8,799 nt of DNA, taken from positions 1-8,799 of the forward strand of contig JAEWGY010000111.1 of assembly GCA_023388035.1 (NCBI GenBank), written 5' to 3'. The position numbers were made by a program, and so were the translations under genes. The DNA comes from Bacillota bacterium (GTDB taxonomy: Bacteria; Bacillota_I; Bacilli_A; Erysipelotrichales; Erysipelotrichaceae). The notes under the pieces are model-generated. The model was not told where the DNA came from. It did not search any database and worked only from the letters and a program-made list of their open reading frames with translations. Shown here in pieces: positions 6,900 through 8,799 of the stretch (position 1 is the first letter of the stretch; every line of letters begins with the position of its first letter).

Positions 6900-6908
6900 C
6901 CTGATTTT
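6886..6908. terminator. Bidirectional terminator shared by the WYL regulator and HAD gene
   Basis: A 9-bp stem, AAAATCAGG (6886-6894) with CCTGATTTT (6900-6908), surrounds a 5-nt TTTAA loop. T-rich tails follow on both strands. The hairpin contains the last codons and TAA stop of the WYL gene and overlaps the first two bases of the HAD stop codon on the other strand, so one palindrome ends two converging units. Confidence 0.85.
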
Positions 6909-7698
6909 AATTAAAATTAAAGTATTTTTTTATAAATTGTGCAAAACCATCATTCTCCACAATGTCTGTTTGATATTTAGCTACTGCTAATAATTTAGGA
7001 TTATCACCAACACAGACTCCGATATGTTCCCTTAACATTTCGATATCATTATCACCATCACCAAAACATAACATTTCATCAGCTTTAATACCTAAGTTAT
7101 TACCTAGAATAATATTTCCTTTAGATTTATTCATCATCTTGGGTACAAATTCGATCATCATCTTATTAGAAAAATAAGCATCATAGCGATCATCTTTTTC
7201 TAAGTCAATAAGGTCTTTAAAATAGTTATAATGCTTTGGATCAAAGATTGCGAGAACTTTAGGATAAACTTTATTTAATTTATTAAAATCAAATAACTCA
7301 ATAGGATATTTCACCATATTAAATCTTTTAACTGCTATTGGTTCTAATTTATTTATTAAAAAACTATCATCATAAACACCTAATCCCATTTCATATTTAC
7401 TATATTTATTAATAATTTCCTTAATACAGTCAATTTCTAAATTATCAATAATTTGATATTCCTTAGTTTTGACATTATATAATTCTGCGCCATTAGCACC
7501 AATTAAATAATCAATTAAGTCCTCTAAGTCAAACTGTTTAACTACTTCCTTTAAAGCCTTTACTACCCTACCGCTATTAATAACTGTTACAATCTTTTTT
7601 TCTTTAAGTTTTCTAAGACAATCCTTAGTCATCAAAGACATATGCTGCTCAAAATCAATTAATGTTCCATCTAAATCCATTACAACCATTTTAACCAT
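6907..7698 (-). CDS. Cof-type HAD-superfamily phosphatase
   Basis: A 263-residue cytosolic haloacid dehalogenase-type hydrolase, Cof (IIB) subfamily. Motif I is DLDGTL with nucleophile D8 and acid/base D10; motif II is INSGR with S42; motif III is the lysine in NKSKGNIILGNNLGI; motif IV is FGDGDNDIEML, holding the Mg-binding aspartates. The segment between motifs II and III is the size of a C2 cap, as in Cof/YbjI/YidA proteins. These enzymes dephosphorylate sugar phosphates, FMN, PLP or similar metabolites, and the exact substrate cannot be read from sequence. Start: ATG 7698 with AGGTGG six bases upstream; the later ATG at codon 4 is less well placed. It lies 27 nt downstream of trmD on the same strand and probably shares its transcript. 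The stop overlaps the shared terminator. Confidence 0.92.
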   Translation of the reverse strand: MVKMVVMDLDGTLIDFEQHMSLMTKDCLRKLKEKKIVTVINSGRVVKALKEVVKQFDLEDLIDYLIGANGAELYNVKTKEYQIIDNLEIDCIKEIINKYSKYEMGLGVYDDSFLINKLEPIAVKRFNMVKYPIELFDFNKLNKVYPKVLAIFDPKHYNYFKDLIDLEKDDRYDAYFSNKMMIEFVPKMMNKSKGNIILGNNLGIKADEMLCFGDGDNDIEMLREHIGVCVGDNPKLLAVAKYQTDIVENDGFAQFIKKYFNFN

Positions 7699-7725
7699 AA
7701 GATACCACCTTTATTTATAATTCCT

Positions 7726-8448
7726 TTAACATTTACTTTCTTTAATGATTTCTGCTAGTAATTCCTGCATTTCCTTAGTTAATTTTTCTTTTTTTATTAA
7801 TGATCTTTTATTATAATATGTTCTTTTTAGGGCTTCTTTAAGACGATAACGTCTGATTAATTCATGATTACCTGATAAAAGAACCTTTGGAACACTGCGA
7901 TTATTATAGGAATAGGGACGAGTGTATTGAGGGTATTCAAGTAAATTATTATTAAAACTTTCATCCTTTAAACTCTGATCATTAATAACACCTTTACTAA
8001 GTCTAATTGTAGCATCAACAATTGCCAGTGCTGCTAATTCACCACCTGTTAAAACATAATTACCGATTGATATTTCCTCATCGATATCCTCGATAATACG
8101 ATGATCATAGCCCTCATAGTGACCACAAATAATAAGTAATTCAGCTTTTTTACTCAGTTTTTTTGCCTTCGCTTGCGTAAATAATTTACCTGCTGGTGAA
8201 GTGATAATGGTATAAGCCTTACCTTTATGAGCGCTTAAGGCTTTGTGAAGAACATCATATTGCATAAGCATACCAGCTCCCCCACCGTAAGGTTTATCAT
8301 CAACTTTTTTATGTTTATGATCACTATATGCTCTAATATCGATAACTTCAATGCTAATTTTTTGCTCATCTATCGCTTTTGCAATAATTGAATGTTTTAA
8401 AAAATCTTCAATTTGTTTTTTAAATAAAGTTAAAATTTTAATCCTCAA
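7726..8448 (-). CDS. trmD: tRNA (guanine(37)-N1)-methyltransferase TrmD
   Basis: A 240-residue SPOUT methyltransferase that methylates G37 next to the anticodon in tRNAs reading CNN codons, using S-adenosylmethionine, and prevents frameshifting. Family blocks: LTLFKKQIEDFLKHSII at the N terminus, VDDKPYGGGAGML (49-61), GHYEGYDHRI (109-118), EISIGNYVLTGGELA (125-139, the trefoil knot and SAM site), R149, LLEYPQYTRP and VPKVLLSGNH. The catalytic Asp of the family (D169 in E. coli, in EDSF) lines up with E163 in KDESF, with D162 beside it. Start codon is TTG: the frame has no upstream ATG, and only this start gives the normal MRI-LTLF N terminus. It overlaps the rimM TGA stop by 4 nt (TTGA), with AGAAGG six bases upstream. 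The rimM-trmD pair is classical, but rplS does not follow; a HAD phosphatase does. Confidence 0.95.
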   Translation of the reverse strand: MRIKILTLFKKQIEDFLKHSIIAKAIDEQKISIEVIDIRAYSDHKHKKVDDKPYGGGAGMLMQYDVLHKALSAHKGKAYTIITSPAGKLFTQAKAKKLSKKAELLIICGHYEGYDHRIIEDIDEEISIGNYVLTGGELAALAIVDATIRLSKGVINDQSLKDESFNNNLLEYPQYTRPYSYNNRSVPKVLLSGNHELIRRYRLKEALKRTYYNKRSLIKKEKLTKEMQELLAEIIKESKC

Positions 8449-8799
8449 AATAAACCTTCTATTTTATTTATTATAATATATTCTTCATTAAGATTAACCT
8501 TTTTAATAAAAAAATCATTATAAGGAACTAAGTAATCCTTTTTTTCATTAGATACTACAAGATAATTAAGCTTTATGCCACTTCTAACATCACTTACTGT
8601 GCCTAAATAATTATTAGCCTCATCATAAACTTTTAAATTTTTTAATTCAAAGAAATAATAGCCAGAAGCAAGACTTTTAATATCACTTCTTTTAATATAG
8701 ATATCATAATTTTTAAAACTTAACACATCATTAATATTGTTGTAATCCTTAAATTTAAGTAAACCAAATTCCTTATGCATCCTAAATGCTTTAACAACT
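8445..8799 (-). CDS. rimM: Ribosome maturation factor RimM, C-terminal two thirds; 5' end outside window
   Basis: 117 residues are visible. RimM binds ribosomal protein S19 and the 30S head and assists 16S rRNA processing and 30S assembly. The frame is open through the window edge, so the internal ATG at 8780 is not the true start: the preceding codons read VVKAFR and continue into MHKEFGLLKF, matching the RxHKxFxLLxF block in the middle of the RimM N-terminal barrel. About 50-60 N-terminal residues should lie beyond the window. Further matches are GYYFFELKNLKVYD (start of the PRC-barrel domain), NYLGTVSDV, NYLVVSNEKKDYLVPYNDFFI and the terminal EGLF. The stop is TGA, overlapping the TTG start of trmD. 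Order rimM then trmD strongly supports the call, since overall identity to well-known RimM proteins looks modest. Confidence 0.88.
   Translation of the reverse strand, partial: VVKAFRMHKEFGLLKFKDYNNINDVLSFKNYDIYIKRSDIKSLASGYYFFELKNLKVYDEANNYLGTVSDVRSGIKLNYLVVSNEKKDYLVPYNDFFIKKVNLNEEYIIINKIEGLF

Noticed and set aside
8778..8780. ATG as the start of a 111-residue short RimM
   Set aside because: The frame continues to the window edge and the residues on both sides of this ATG match the middle of the RimM N-terminal domain, so the gene is cut by the window and not naturally short.

Overview
This is an AT-rich, densely coded chromosomal window from a low-G+C Gram-positive bacterium (Bacillota, most likely a Bacilli or Erysipelotrichia-type gut lineage). 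The evidence is strong AT bias with A/T-ending codons, AGGAGG-type ribosome binding sites only about 4 nt from the start codon, a zinc-less MsrA-MsrB fusion, a Bacillus FbaA-like class II aldolase, and a TypA with the AHVDAGKST-type G1 loop. Trp is encoded by TGG and TGA is used as a stop (rimM), so the genetic code is standard and not of the Mycoplasma type. The lineage is inference; no rRNA or tRNA is present.

Layout. Positions 1-1265 (+) hold the last 28 codons of a probable MBOAT O-acyltransferase (AlgI type), followed 8 nt later by a DHHW/AlgJ-type SGNH-like protein. Together these look like the end of a polysaccharide or cell-surface O-acetylation operon. Next come msrAB (1355-2272, +) and fba (2337-3200, +), each with a candidate promoter; fba is closed by a strong hairpin terminator. 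On the minus strand from 5938 down to 3270 is a three-gene unit: an unrecognised multi-pass membrane protein, the ribosome-associated GTPase TypA/BipA, and a second small unrecognised membrane protein that starts one base after the typA stop.

Divergent from that unit is a WYL-domain transcriptional regulator (5994-6899, +). The two divergent starts are only 55 bp apart, and the gap carries an 8+8 bp perfect inverted repeat over the candidate -10 regions, a plausible operator. The regulator converges on a minus-strand unit read as rimM (partial) - trmD - Cof-type HAD phosphatase, and the two share one bidirectional terminator that overlaps the 3' ends of both genes.

Most of the window is housekeeping: ribosome and tRNA maturation (RimM, TrmD, TypA), glycolysis (Fba) and oxidative repair (MsrAB). 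I see no mobile element, CRISPR array, phage gene or RNA gene, and no clear novel multi-gene system. The least explained part is the unit of divergent WYL regulator, inverted repeat, membrane protein, TypA and second membrane protein. No gene-free stretch exceeds about 90 bases.
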